Source: Dyella flava
GTDB taxonomy: Bacteria; Pseudomonadota; Gammaproteobacteria; Xanthomonadales; Rhodanobacteraceae
NCBI RefSeq assembly: GCF_016904955.1
Contig: NZ_JADIKE010000028.1
Span: forward strand, 62,001-126,000
DNA: 64,000 bases
Direction: 5' to 3'
Shown: positions 57,184 through 64,000 of the stretch, piece after piece
Layout: each line of letters starts with the position of its first letter
Position numbering within the stretch: position 1 is the first letter of the stretch
Made by a program: the position numbers and the translations under genes
The notes under the pieces: generated by a model
What the model was told of the DNA's origin: nothing
The model's input: only the letters and a program-made list of their open reading frames with translations
Databases searched by the model: none

Positions 57184-57657
57184 ATGAGCGCGTCACTGTT
57201 GTCCATGTACCAACGCATCACCCGTTGGCCCGCGGGTCATTGGTTGTTCTCACGCGCAGTATGTTTCCGGGCACCGTATTTCTCGACGATCTCGCCACGC
57301 TTTGTCGCGTTGGAACCTGGGCGTTGCGAGGTGCACATACGTGATCGTCGCCGCGTGCATAACCACATCGGCACGGTGCATGCGATTGCGCTATGCAATC
57401 TCGCCGAGCTGAGTGCGGGCGTGATGACGGAAGTAACCATTCCCGCGGGCATGCGCTGGATTCCCAAGGGTATGGCCGTCGAATACCTGGCGAAGGCCGT
57501 CGGCACCATGCACGCCGTGGCCACGCCCGAGATTGCTCCGGTGGAATCTGCGGAAGGTTACGAATGGCCGGTGGTTGTTCGCGTCAGCGATCCGGCCGGA
57601 AAGGATGTTTTTCAGGCGCGCATCAGCATGTGGCTCTCTCCGCGCACGCGGCACTGA
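57184..57657 (+). CDS. Hotdog-fold thioesterase-like protein (DUF4442)
   Basis: 157 residues resembling the DUF4442/YiiD-type hotdog proteins: ISPRFVALEPGRCEVHI, HNHIGTVHAIALCNLAELSAG, and MAVEYLAKAVGTMHAVA. No catalytic residue set can be named with certainty. It follows fadE by 65 bp on the same strand, so an acyl-CoA thioesterase function is a reasonable inference. Confidence 0.75.
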   Translation: MSASLLSMYQRITRWPAGHWLFSRAVCFRAPYFSTISPRFVALEPGRCEVHIRDRRRVHNHIGTVHAIALCNLAELSAGVMTEVTIPAGMRWIPKGMAVEYLAKAVGTMHAVATPEIAPVESAEGYEWPVVVRVSDPAGKDVFQARISMWLSPRTRH

Positions 57658-57662
57658 TTCTC

Positions 57663-58568
57663 TCAGGCTTTGTTCCTGCGCCAGCTCGGCGGAACAATGG
57701 TCTTGCCACACAGCGCGATAATCAGCAGTGCGAGCGACACCAGGGAACAGGTTGCCAGCGCAACCACCGAAGCTTCGGCGCCAAACGCACCGCCGCTGAG
57801 CCAATCCGGACCGGTGAGAGTGGAAACCAGCCAGCCATCGGCACGGTCACCAGAGACCGGAATGCCATAGATCGTTCCCTGCGTGATGTTCCACGCGGCA
57901 TGCAGGCCAATGCAGCTCCACAGCGAACCCGTGACATGAAAAACAAGCGCAAGCAGGATGCCTGCTTCGATGGCGATGGCGAGCGAGCTCCACCATGTCG
58001 CGCCGGGATTGAAGATATGCGCGATGCCGAAAAAGGCCGCGGAAATCACCAGCGCCCACCAGGTGCCGAGTCCTTCTTCCACGACACGGAACAGGACGCC
58101 CCGTGTCAGGACCTCTTCGCTGATGCCAGCCCCGATACCGCCGATCAGTACGGCGGGTAGCCAATCCACGTTCGGGTTTACGCCCAGTACGTGATAGCTG
58201 CCGAGCAACCACAACAGGCCTACCACGGTACTGAACAACACGACGCCACCAATAAATCCGGGTAGGCCGCGTGTGACCACAGCGGGCAGGGACAGCTCAC
58301 GGACGGGCCGCCGCTCGATCAGCAGTACCAGCACCAGATAGCCCAGCACCGTCGGCACCAGTTCCGCCGTCATGCGGGCAAAGGCATGTTGCGCCGGGCT
58401 GGCGGCCAGGCCGGTCCAGCCGGACATCGGCAGGGCGGCGTGAACCAGGTAGCCCGCAACGAACACCAGAGCGGCATAAATGACGATACGGGCCGCGGGA
58501 GAAAACACCAGCCAGCGTTGCCATGCCGGGGCGGACGGCGGGGTGGCGAAGTCGATGCTCTGGGCCAT
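57663..58568 (-). CDS. CPBP family intramembrane metalloprotease
   Basis: 301 residues with about eight hydrophobic segments. The Abi/CAAX-protease motifs are present: GISEEVLTRGVLFRVVEE (EExxxR) and SAAFFGIAHIFN with a conserved His. The family includes Rce1-like proteases and bacteriocin-immunity proteins, but most bacterial members are uncharacterised. ATG 58568 is preferred over the upstream in-frame TTG 58583 because GCGAG sits at a suitable distance. Confidence 0.85.
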   Translation of the reverse strand: MAQSIDFATPPSAPAWQRWLVFSPAARIVIYAALVFVAGYLVHAALPMSGWTGLAASPAQHAFARMTAELVPTVLGYLVLVLLIERRPVRELSLPAVVTRGLPGFIGGVVLFSTVVGLLWLLGSYHVLGVNPNVDWLPAVLIGGIGAGISEEVLTRGVLFRVVEEGLGTWWALVISAAFFGIAHIFNPGATWWSSLAIAIEAGILLALVFHVTGSLWSCIGLHAAWNITQGTIYGIPVSGDRADGWLVSTLTGPDWLSGGAFGAEASVVALATCSLVSLALLIIALCGKTIVPPSWRRNKA

Positions 58569-58673
58569 GCGTATCTCGCTCAAGACGATGACGATACGCA
58601 GGCTAGGATGTCATCAGCAGGCAACGCAATGCCATATGTCACGCGTGCCGGCGCTGCCCGGCACGCAGTGAGG

Positions 58674-60275
58674 TCAGACGGCGATGGAGGCAGCGTGCTC
58701 GCGGGTCGCCGAGAAGCGCACCGCCGGCGCGCGCTCTTGCGCCAATTGCAGGTTCACGCGGGATGGGGCGAGGTAGACCAGTTCGCCAGCGGCATCGATG
58801 CCGAGGTTCATGATGTTCTTCTCGCGGAACTCCTCCAGTTTTTTCTCATCGTCGCAATGTATCCAGCGCGCCGTGACGACCCCGACCGGCTCGAAGCTGG
58901 CGTCCACGCCGTATTCGTCTTTCAGGCGATAGGCGACGACGTCGAACTGGAGCACGCCGACGGCGCCCAGGATCAGATCGTTGCTCATCAGTGGGCGGAA
59001 GAACTGCGTGGCGCCTTCCTCGGAAAGCTGCGCCAGCCCCTTCTGCAGCGCCTTCATCTTCAGAGGATCGCGCAGACGCGCGCGGCGGAACAGTTCCGGC
59101 GCAAAGTTGGGGATGCCGGTGAAACTGATCGCTTCGCCTTCGGTGAAGGTATCGCCGATGCTGATGGTGCCGTGATTGTGCAGGCCGATTACATCGCCGG
59201 GATAGGCGCTTTCCACGATTTCGCGGTCGCTGGCCATGAAGGTCAGTGCATTGGCAATACGCACTTCCTTGTTGGTGCGCGTCTGCATCATCTTCATACC
59301 GGCGGTATAGGTGCCCGAGCAAACGCGCATGAAGGCCACGCGGTCGCGGTGCGCCGGATCCATGTTCGCCTGGATCTTGAATACGAAGCCGGTGAGCTTG
59401 TCTTCTTCCGGTTTCACTTCGCGGCCGAGCGTATTGCGTGAGCGCGGCGAGGGGGCGTGTTCGACGAAGAAGTCCAGCAACAGCTGCACGCCGAAGTTGT
59501 TCACCGCCGAACCGAAAAACACCGGGGTGAGTTTGCCGGCCAGGTATTTGTCGATCTCGAACGAATGCGAGGCGCCTTGCACCAGTTCCAGTTCTTCACG
59601 CAGTTCGTCCAGCGCGTCGGTACCGATAGCTTCTTCCAGCCCTGGTGCATCGAGGCCCTTGAAGATGGTGGAATCCTGCCGGGTGAAATTCTTGCCCGGT
59701 TCGAACACATGCACTTCGTCCAGCAGCATGTGGTAGACGCCCTTCAGGCGTTTGCCCATGCCGATCGGCCACGTCAGCGGCGCGCAGGCGACGCCCAATA
59801 CCGATTCCACTTCATCCAGCAATTCGATCGGCGAGCGGCCCTCGCGGTCGAGCTTGTTGATGAAGGTCATGATCGGCGTGTCGCGCAGGCGGCACACTTC
59901 CATCAGCTTGATGGTGCGCTCCTCCACGCCCTTGGCACAGTCGATCACCATCAGTGCCGAGTCCACCGCGGTAAGCACGCGATAGGTATCTTCGGAGAAG
60001 TCCGCGTGGCCGGGGGTGTCGAGCAGGTTGACGATCTTGCCCTCGTAGGGGAACTGCATCACCGACGACGTCACCGAAATGCCGCGTTCCTTTTCCAGCG
60101 CCATCCAGTCCGAAGTGGCATGACGCGCCGCCTTGCGGCCTTTCACCGAGCCGGCCATCTGGATCGCGCCGCCGAACAGCAGCAGCTTTTCCGTCAACGT
60201 GGTCTTGCCCGCGTCGGGGTGGCTGATGATGGCGAAGGTGCGGCGGCGGTGGGTTTCTTGGAGGTGGGCGGACAT
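58674..60275 (-). CDS. prfC: Peptide chain release factor 3
   Basis: GTPase of 533 residues that recycles RF1/RF2 from the ribosome. G1 [21 protein letters not shown]3 [15 protein letters not shown]4 [16 protein letters not shown], and the RF3-specific switch region [19 protein letters not shown]. Length and order are standard. Stands alone. Confidence 0.96.
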   Translation of the reverse strand: MSAHLQETHRRRTFAIISHPDAGKTTLTEKLLLFGGAIQMAGSVKGRKAARHATSDWMALEKERGISVTSSVMQFPYEGKIVNLLDTPGHADFSEDTYRVLTAVDSALMVIDCAKGVEERTIKLMEVCRLRDTPIMTFINKLDREGRSPIELLDEVESVLGVACAPLTWPIGMGKRLKGVYHMLLDEVHVFEPGKNFTRQDSTIFKGLDAPGLEEAIGTDALDELREELELVQGASHSFEIDKYLAGKLTPVFFGSAVNNFGVQLLLDFFVEHAPSPRSRNTLGREVKPEEDKLTGFVFKIQANMDPAHRDRVAFMRVCSGTYTAGMKMMQTRTNKEVRIANALTFMASDREIVESAYPGDVIGLHNHGTISIGDTFTEGEAISFTGIPNFAPELFRRARLRDPLKMKALQKGLAQLSEEGATQFFRPLMSNDLILGAVGVLQFDVVAYRLKDEYGVDASFEPVGVVTARWIHCDDEKKLEEFREKNIMNLGIDAAGELVYLAPSRVNLQLAQERAPAVRFSATREHAASIAV

Positions 60276-60368
60276 ATGAGGGCGTCGGTCGAAGCGCGAA
60301 CTGCCAATTTTAGCTTGGATTGATCCCGGAGGCTCCGAAAGGGGCCAAGGTAGAGCCGGGAAAGGGCG

Positions 60369-60674
60369 TCAGCGGCGACCGGACAGCCGGTTTCGCCTCA
60401 GTGGGCGTTCGCTGCGCATGACGTAGAGGATCACTACAGACTGACCATCGACGCGATAAAAGATCCTGCACGGAGGTTCGATGATCTGCCGATAGCGCAA
60501 ACCCTTCCGCTCAGGCGGCCTGGAGCCACCGGCTGGATGCTTGGCCAGCTGAGCCACGTGTGCAAAAACGCGCTGGACCAGATCACAAGCGGCCTGCGGA
60601 TTGTCCAGCGCGATGTAGTCTGCGATTTCGTCCAGTTCGCTGAGCGCTGGTTCGGTCCAGATTATTTCAGCCAT
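60369..60674 (-). CDS. RelE/ParE family toxin
   Basis: 101 residues: MAEIIWTEPALSELDEIADYIA, ARG/Lys-rich core ERKGLRYRQIIEPPCRIFYRV and C-terminal VVILYVMRSER. The ParE-like fold and the PCRIFYRVD strand fit the gyrase- or ribosome-targeting superfamily, but the target cannot be told. The start overlaps the antitoxin gene by 13 bp, the usual co-translation arrangement. Confidence 0.9.
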   Translation of the reverse strand: MAEIIWTEPALSELDEIADYIALDNPQAACDLVQRVFAHVAQLAKHPAGGSRPPERKGLRYRQIIEPPCRIFYRVDGQSVVILYVMRSERPLRRNRLSGRR

Positions 60675-60919
60675 CGTTTCAGGCGGGTCCTTGCCTGGTC
60701 TTGTGTCAGGGTGCGTTGCTCTTCCAGTGCGCGCTCACCGCGTGCGATGCCTTCCAGCAACCGCATGCGCTGCTGCATGGCGTCGAACGATTCGACATCG
60801 ATCAGGTAAGCACTGGGCAGGCCGTGCTGGGTAATGAGGATCGGCTCGCGATCACGCTCCAGCTCTGCGAGCAATTCAGTGGCTTGACGTTTGAGGGTGG
60901 TGACCAGCTCGGTGCGCAT
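60662..60919 (-). CDS. Phd/YefM-family antitoxin
   Basis: 85 residues, upstream partner of the toxin. The N-terminal part TLKRQATELLAELERDREPILITQHGLPSAYLIDVESFD is a Phd-type DNA-binding fold; the C-terminal helix (RALEEQRTLTQDQARTRLKRWL) would wrap the toxin. Start is at 60919, only two bases after a palindromic operator. Confidence 0.9.
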   Translation of the reverse strand: MRTELVTTLKRQATELLAELERDREPILITQHGLPSAYLIDVESFDAMQQRMRLLEGIARGERALEEQRTLTQDQARTRLKRWLK

Positions 60920-60921
60920 GG

Positions 60922-60941
60922 AGTGATACTAAAGTATCACT
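60922..60941 (-). promoter_or_regulatory. Palindromic operator of the toxin-antitoxin operon
   Basis: Perfect repeat AGTGATACT-AA-AGTATCACT lying two bases upstream of the antitoxin ATG. This fits autorepression by the antitoxin-toxin complex. On the minus strand TTTAGT within it may be the -10 and TTGCAC, 16 bp further up, a weak -35, which would make the mRNA nearly leaderless. Confidence 0.65.
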
Positions 60942-60960
60942 TGCGACGGGTGCAACTTAC

Positions 60961-60990
60961 AAAAAAGCCCGGGCTAGCCCGGGCTTTTTT
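60961..60990 (-). terminator. fusA terminator
   Basis: Perfect 30-bp palindrome AAAAAAGCCCGGGCT and its complement, ending in T6 on both strands. It lies 23 bp after the fusA stop and separates it from the toxin-antitoxin operon. Confidence 0.92.
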
Positions 60991-61012
60991 GCATGAAGCC
61001 TGGAGCGAAGGC

Positions 61013-63178
61013 TTACTTCGCTTCCTTCTCCATCAGCTTGGCGACCATGCTCGCCGGCACTTCTTCGTAATGATCGAAGATCATCGAGAAGGTGCCGCGA
61101 CCGCTGGTGGCCGAACGCAGGAAGTTGATGTAGCCGAACATTTCCGCCAGCGGCACGAAGCCCTGCACGAAGGCGTTGGTGCCCTTCTGGCCCTGCTCAC
61201 TGACCGAGCCGCGACGACGGTTGATATCGCCGATCACGTCGCCGAGATAGTCGGCTTCGGTCACCACTTCAAGCTTCATCACCGGCTCGAGCAGCTTGGG
61301 CTTGGACATCCTCTGAGCTTCGCGGAAGCAGGCGCGGCCGGCGATTTCGAAGGCCAGTGCCGAGGAGTCCACGTCGTGGAACTTGCCGTCGATCAGGCGA
61401 GCCTTGAAGTCCAGCACTTCGTAGCCGGCTACCTGACCCTGGCGCGACTCCACCATGATGGCGTGCTCCACGGCCGGGATGTACTCGCGCGGCACGCGGC
61501 CGCCGACGATTTCGTCAGAGAACACCACGCCGCTACCCGGTTCGCCCGGCTCGAAAATCATCTTCACTTCGGCGAACTGGCCCGAACCACCGGACTGCTT
61601 CTTGTGCGTGTAGGTGTGCTCGACGGACTGGCCAAAGGCTTCGCGGAAGCTGACCTTGGGCTTGCCCATGTTCGCATCCACGCCCAGCTCGGTGCGCATG
61701 CGGTCGATGGTGATTTCCAGGTGCAGCTCGCCCATGCCTTTGAGCACGGTCTGCCCGGTTTCCTTGTCCACTTCCATGCGCAGCGACGGATCGGCCTTCA
61801 CCATCTTGTAGAGCGCAGTGGAGAGCTTGTCGACATCGTTGCGGCTCTTCGGTTCCACGGCGACGCTGATCACCGGGTCGGGGAAGCGCATGCGCTCCAG
61901 CAGCACCGGATGCGCCGGATCGGTCAAGGAGTCGCCGGTCTCGGTTTCCTTCATCGAGACGAACGCGCAGATGTCGCCGGCGCGCACTTCTTCGATGTCC
62001 TTGGTGGCGTTGGCCTGCACTTCCACGATGCGGCCGATGCGCTCTTTCTTGCCGCGCGTGACGTTCTGCAGCGTGTCGCCCTTCTTGATCACGCCCGAGT
62101 AGATGCGGCAGAAGGTGAGTGTGCCGAACTGGTCGTTGATCACCTTGAAGGCCAGCGCGCGCGCCGGGGCCTCGTCAACCACGCCCTGTTCGCCGACCAC
62201 GTTGCCGTCTTCGTCCACCAGGCCGATGCCGCCGTTCTCGCCCGGGAACGGCATGTAGTCGACCACGCCGTCGAGCAGCTGCTGCACGCCCTTGTTGCGG
62301 TAGGAGGAGCCACAGAAGATCGGCACCAGCTTGCCTTGCACGCAACCCGTGCGGACGCACTTCTTCAGGAGTTCCAGGCTGAAGTCGCTGCTCTTGAGGA
62401 ACGTTTCCACATCGCCCGCATTGAGCAGCTTGTCGAAGGCTTCGTCGTCCATTTCCAGCGCTTTTTCGATGGTTTCATCGCGCAGCTGGGCGAGATTGGC
62501 CACCCATTCCTTGTCTGCGGCGGTGGTGAAGGCCTGCACCTTGGGATGGTTGGCGATCTGGTCCAGCGGGATGACTTCCCACTTGCTGTCCTTGTCGTGA
62601 CCTTCCCAGATGTAGCCCTGGCCGGTGATCAGGTCAGCCATGCCGATGAAGTCATCGTGGCTGCCCAGCGGCACCTGGCAGAGCACGGCATTGGCGCCGA
62701 GGCGGTTCTTGATGCCTTCCACGGCGTGCTTAAAGTTCGCGCCGATGCGGTCCATCTTGTTGACGTAGCACATGCGCGGCACGTTGTACTGGTCGGCCAG
62801 GCGCCAGTTGGTTTCGGTCTGCGGTTCCACGCCGGCCACGCCGTCGAACACCACCACGGCGCCGTCGAGCACGCGCAGGCTGCGGTTCACTTCGATGGTG
62901 AAGTCCACGTGGCCTGGGGTGTCGATCACGTTGATCTGGTGGCCCTTCCACTCGGTGGACACAGCGGCGGACTGAATGGTGATGCCGCGCTTGCGTTCCT
63001 GCTCGAGGTAGTCGGTGGTGGTCGAGCCCTTGCCGTCCTTGGTGTCATGCACGTCGACGATCTGGTGCTTCTTGCCCGTGTAGTACAGCACACGCTCGGT
63101 GGTGGTGGTCTTACCGGCGTCGATGTGGGCAATGATGCCGATGTTGCGATAGAGGCTTAGGGGTTTTTGACGAGCCAC
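61013..63178 (-). CDS. fusA: Elongation factor G, spd/mitochondrial EFG1-like
   Basis: Translocase GTPase of 721 residues, longer than the usual bacterial 700. G1 IAHIDAGKTTTTERVLYYTG, G3 DTPGHVDFTIEV and G4 NKMDR are intact, and domains II-V are complete (GDINRRRG, MFGYINFLRSATSGRG). Switch I reads ERKRGITIQSAAVSTEWKG with a preceding KDGKGSTTTDYLE, closer to the spd/mt EFG1 branch than to the canonical EQERGITITSAA form. It stands alone, not beside rpsL-rpsG-tuf, so a second copy in the str operon is to be expected. A strong terminator follows. Confidence 0.9.
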   Translation of the reverse strand: MARQKPLSLYRNIGIIAHIDAGKTTTTERVLYYTGKKHQIVDVHDTKDGKGSTTTDYLEQERKRGITIQSAAVSTEWKGHQINVIDTPGHVDFTIEVNRSLRVLDGAVVVFDGVAGVEPQTETNWRLADQYNVPRMCYVNKMDRIGANFKHAVEGIKNRLGANAVLCQVPLGSHDDFIGMADLITGQGYIWEGHDKDSKWEVIPLDQIANHPKVQAFTTAADKEWVANLAQLRDETIEKALEMDDEAFDKLLNAGDVETFLKSSDFSLELLKKCVRTGCVQGKLVPIFCGSSYRNKGVQQLLDGVVDYMPFPGENGGIGLVDEDGNVVGEQGVVDEAPARALAFKVINDQFGTLTFCRIYSGVIKKGDTLQNVTRGKKERIGRIVEVQANATKDIEEVRAGDICAFVSMKETETGDSLTDPAHPVLLERMRFPDPVISVAVEPKSRNDVDKLSTALYKMVKADPSLRMEVDKETGQTVLKGMGELHLEITIDRMRTELGVDANMGKPKVSFREAFGQSVEHTYTHKKQSGGSGQFAEVKMIFEPGEPGSGVVFSDEIVGGRVPREYIPAVEHAIMVESRQGQVAGYEVLDFKARLIDGKFHDVDSSALAFEIAGRACFREAQRMSKPKLLEPVMKLEVVTEADYLGDVIGDINRRRGSVSEQGQKGTNAFVQGFVPLAEMFGYINFLRSATSGRGTFSMIFDHYEEVPASMVAKLMEKEAK

Positions 63179-63292
63179 AGTCTTAGGTTCCGTGAGTTAA
63201 AGTCGTTGGGCGACAGGGGCGGACGCAATAGCCATGTCCGCAGCGTACGTTTTCAATGTGTATCTGGCGTTTCCGAATCCCGCCCGGCCCCC

Positions 63293-63964
63293 TCAAGGGG
63301 CTGCCTGGGTCAGCAGGTCCTCGTAGAAGGCGCCGAATGGTTCGGTTGGGTGGGCAATCTGGATTTCCAGAATCCACAGGCCTTCGGCAGGCTTGTGCTC
63401 GAAATCGCCCAGATCACCACCCTTGTGTACTGAGTGCGGGAAATCACTGACGCGATGACCCTTGATGGCGTGGTTGAAACGCCATCCCATCGCCTCGGCG
63501 CGCTCATGCGCGTAATTATACAACGAGGGGCCGTTCAGGCTCTCGTTGCGCCAGATATCGGCCACGTCCCGGAACAGGTCGCGCGCCGCTTGAGCGCAGG
63601 CTTGCTGCTCGGACGCCTGGCCGACCGTGAAGGTATCGCCCACATCGCCTTCATGGCCGTCGAACACCAACCCCAGGTCGATGAAGTAGATGTCGTTCTC
63701 GCCCAGGCGTACATCGGGAATGGAGCGCTCCCGATACGTTTTGGTGGTGTTCGGGCCGATGCGGATGATCACCGGATGCCAAAGCCGCTCCATGCCCAGC
63801 TCGGCGAAAACCTGTTCAGCCTCGGCTCTGGCCTCGTCCTCGCTGATGCCCGGACGCATGCGCGCCTGGATACCCTGCAAAGCCGCCCAGCTTTTGCGGC
63901 GTGCATGCTGCATGCGTGCGGGATCGAAGCGCTGGCCGACAGCTTCGCGATGGTGAGAAGTCAT
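63293..63964 (-). CDS. M24-family metallopeptidase-like protein
   Basis: 223 residues with the pita-bread fold outline of Xaa-Pro aminopeptidases/methionine aminopeptidases. The metal-ligand region reads IYFIDLGLVFDGHEGDVGDTF (first part quoted only in outline), with GHRVSDFPHSV supplying a His and WILEIQI a Glu. The usual GHxxGxxxHE is altered, so activity is uncertain. In-frame GTG 63979 is an alternative start, but ATG 63964 begins the homologous part. Located 114 bp upstream of fusA on the same strand. Confidence 0.75.
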   Translation of the reverse strand: MTSHHREAVGQRFDPARMQHARRKSWAALQGIQARMRPGISEDEARAEAEQVFAELGMERLWHPVIIRIGPNTTKTYRERSIPDVRLGENDIYFIDLGLVFDGHEGDVGDTFTVGQASEQQACAQAARDLFRDVADIWRNESLNGPSLYNYAHERAEAMGWRFNHAIKGHRVSDFPHSVHKGGDLGDFEHKPAEGLWILEIQIAHPTEPFGAFYEDLLTQAAP

Positions 63965-64000
63965 GGCACGGTCATCCACACCACAAAGCTCAAGCCAGCA

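Noticed and set aside
60701..63160. Open frame of 819 codons on the plus strand opposite fusA
   Set aside because: Shadow of the conserved EF-G gene in GC-rich DNA; the translation has no recognisable domain.

Overview
The window looks like a chromosomal segment of a GC-rich gammaproteobacterium of the Xanthomonadales (Lysobacterales), most likely a Rhodanobacter/Dyella/Luteibacter-like member of the Rhodanobacteraceae. The main reason is the layout: a surface-polysaccharide cluster abuts etfB-etfA, and in Xanthomonas the variable LPS locus is known to lie next to etfA. The lineage call is an inference from gene content and protein style. No rRNA, tRNA, CRISPR array, insertion sequence or phage gene was recognised.

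Region 1 (1-20475) is the right end of an O-antigen/exopolysaccharide cluster. It holds a 5'-truncated wzt ABC-transporter ATPase, a 1500-residue four-domain enzyme (sulfotransferase-like, WbsX-like, GT4, GT2), two sugar epimerases (one galE), an O-acyltransferase, two large multi-membrane-span proteins, a DPM1-like GT2 with a GtrA protein, a methyltransferase, an ATP sulfurylase/APS kinase pair (cysD, cysNC) and a DegT-type aminotransferase. PAPS-making genes in the same cluster as a sulfotransferase-like domain suggest a sulfated glycan. A strong bidirectional terminator (20491-20520) closes the region.

Region 2 (20543-29295) is the electron-transfer flavoprotein block: etfB-etfA and, further right, the ETF:ubiquinone oxidoreductase gene. 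A second small glycan island lies between them (WbsX-RgpF fusion, GT2-GT4 fusion, PhyH-type dioxygenase), all on the minus strand.

Region 3 (29494-44692) is mostly housekeeping: amidase, a small methyltransferase overlapping an AlkB-like dioxygenase gene, gcvT and gcvH, a TonB-type protein, a serine hydrolase, a GMC oxidoreductase, a transporter, a CBS-domain protein, a GtrB-like GT2, mtgA and hslO. It also contains the most unusual gene in the window: a MetJ methionine repressor domain fused to a lysine/alanine-rich histone H1-like tail (34445-34984), with a possible internal start for the tail alone.

Region 4 (44770-63964) contains a GAF-GAF-GGDEF-EAL protein, an orphan predicted outer-membrane protein, an ECF sigma/anti-sigma/DUF4097 operon, GTP-dependent PEP carboxykinase, a TetR regulator divergent from an alpha/beta hydrolase-fadE-thioesterase operon, a CPBP membrane protease, prfC, a RelE/ParE-Phd toxin-antitoxin pair with a clear palindromic operator, a stand-alone EF-G resembling the spd/mitochondrial EFG1 type, and an M24-family peptidase. 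Together with etfBA and etfQO, the fadE operon forms a beta-oxidation electron-transfer theme; gcvT/gcvH and pckG are central metabolism.
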